Shown here: piece by piece, positions 63,836 through 64,000 of the stretch
Layout of the letters: the number at the start of each line of letters is the position of its first letter
How positions within the stretch are numbered: position 1 is the stretch's first letter
NCBI RefSeq assembly: GCF_020382885.2
Contig: NC_058499.1
Span: 843,501 to 907,500 of the forward strand
Origin: Scatophagus argus
Taxonomy: Eukaryota; Chordata; Actinopteri; Scatophagidae
Reading direction: 5' to 3'
Length of the DNA stretch: 64,000 nt
The notes under the pieces: generated by a model
Told to the model about the DNA's origin: nothing
The model's input: only the letters and a program-made list of their open reading frames with translations
The model's database searches: none
Made by a program: the position numbers and the translations under genes

Positions 63836-64000
63836 CTGAGTCCGACAAAGCCAACAGCCATCAACAACATTCAATAAACAACATGTTTACAAACATGTTA
63901 AACTGTCAGCTACAAAGTTACAAAGTAATTGATTTTTTGATATTTCTTTTGGCAGTAAAGACAGATCCTTTTGGCCTGCTGGTGGTTCCTGTAGGTTTGG
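63836..64000. other. Fcsk intron running off the right edge
   Basis: The acceptor AG lies at plus 63836-63837. Beyond it I recognise no fcsk exon, so the remaining roughly 145 N-terminal residues must lie to the right of this window. Confidence 0.6.

Overview
The window looks like nuclear DNA of a ray-finned (teleost) fish. The genes are split into many short exons with GT-AG introns and are recognisable as vertebrate orthologues. The sequence is rich in dinucleotide repeats and carries teleost-type SINEs, LINE 3' tails and a piggyBac-type MITE. It has no operons and no prokaryotic features. All gene models come from reading exons by eye, checking splice sites and reading phase, and comparing with family sequences remembered rather than searched.

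Layout from left to right. 1-1.8 kb: a possible retroelement tail, then non-coding sequence. 1.8-9.4 kb, minus: prr5l (Protor-2, mTORC2 partner), with a likely non-coding first exon and promoter near 17.2-17.5 kb; its long first intron holds minisatellites and dispersed repeats. 18.0-18.3 kb: an intact tRNA-Glu(UUC) gene next to a tRNA-derived SINE. 19.8-29.5 kb, minus: a 21-exon glutaminase-like gene (glsl) of 641 residues. 30.1-31.3 kb, plus: a c15orf40/UPF0235 homologue, divergent from glsl. 37.3-40.0 kb, plus: a CART neuropeptide gene with a piggyBac-like MITE in intron 1. 41.5-45.6 kb, minus: rps17, with three near-identical 129-nt H/ACA snoRNA-like elements, one in each of three consecutive introns. 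47.9-52.1 kb, minus: endophilin-A (sh3gl3-like). 52.7-55.1 kb, plus: commd9, divergent from sh3gl3. 56.2-64 kb, minus: fcsk (fucokinase), 20 exons in the window with the N-terminus beyond the right edge.

The genes do not form one pathway. From memory, the block mixes neighbourhoods that are separate in human: PRR5L and COMMD9 (11p), C15orf40, SH3GL3 and RPS17 (15q25), CARTPT (5q), FCSK (16q).

The two strongest leads are these. First, the glutaminase-like protein keeps the glutaminase fold, exon pattern and ankyrin repeats, but every canonical catalytic residue I can align is replaced, so it looks like a conserved pseudoenzyme. Second, rps17 carries a three-copy intronic snoRNA family whose predicted hairpins survive sequence changes. 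A third pattern is that simple repeats sit directly against splice sites in several unrelated genes.
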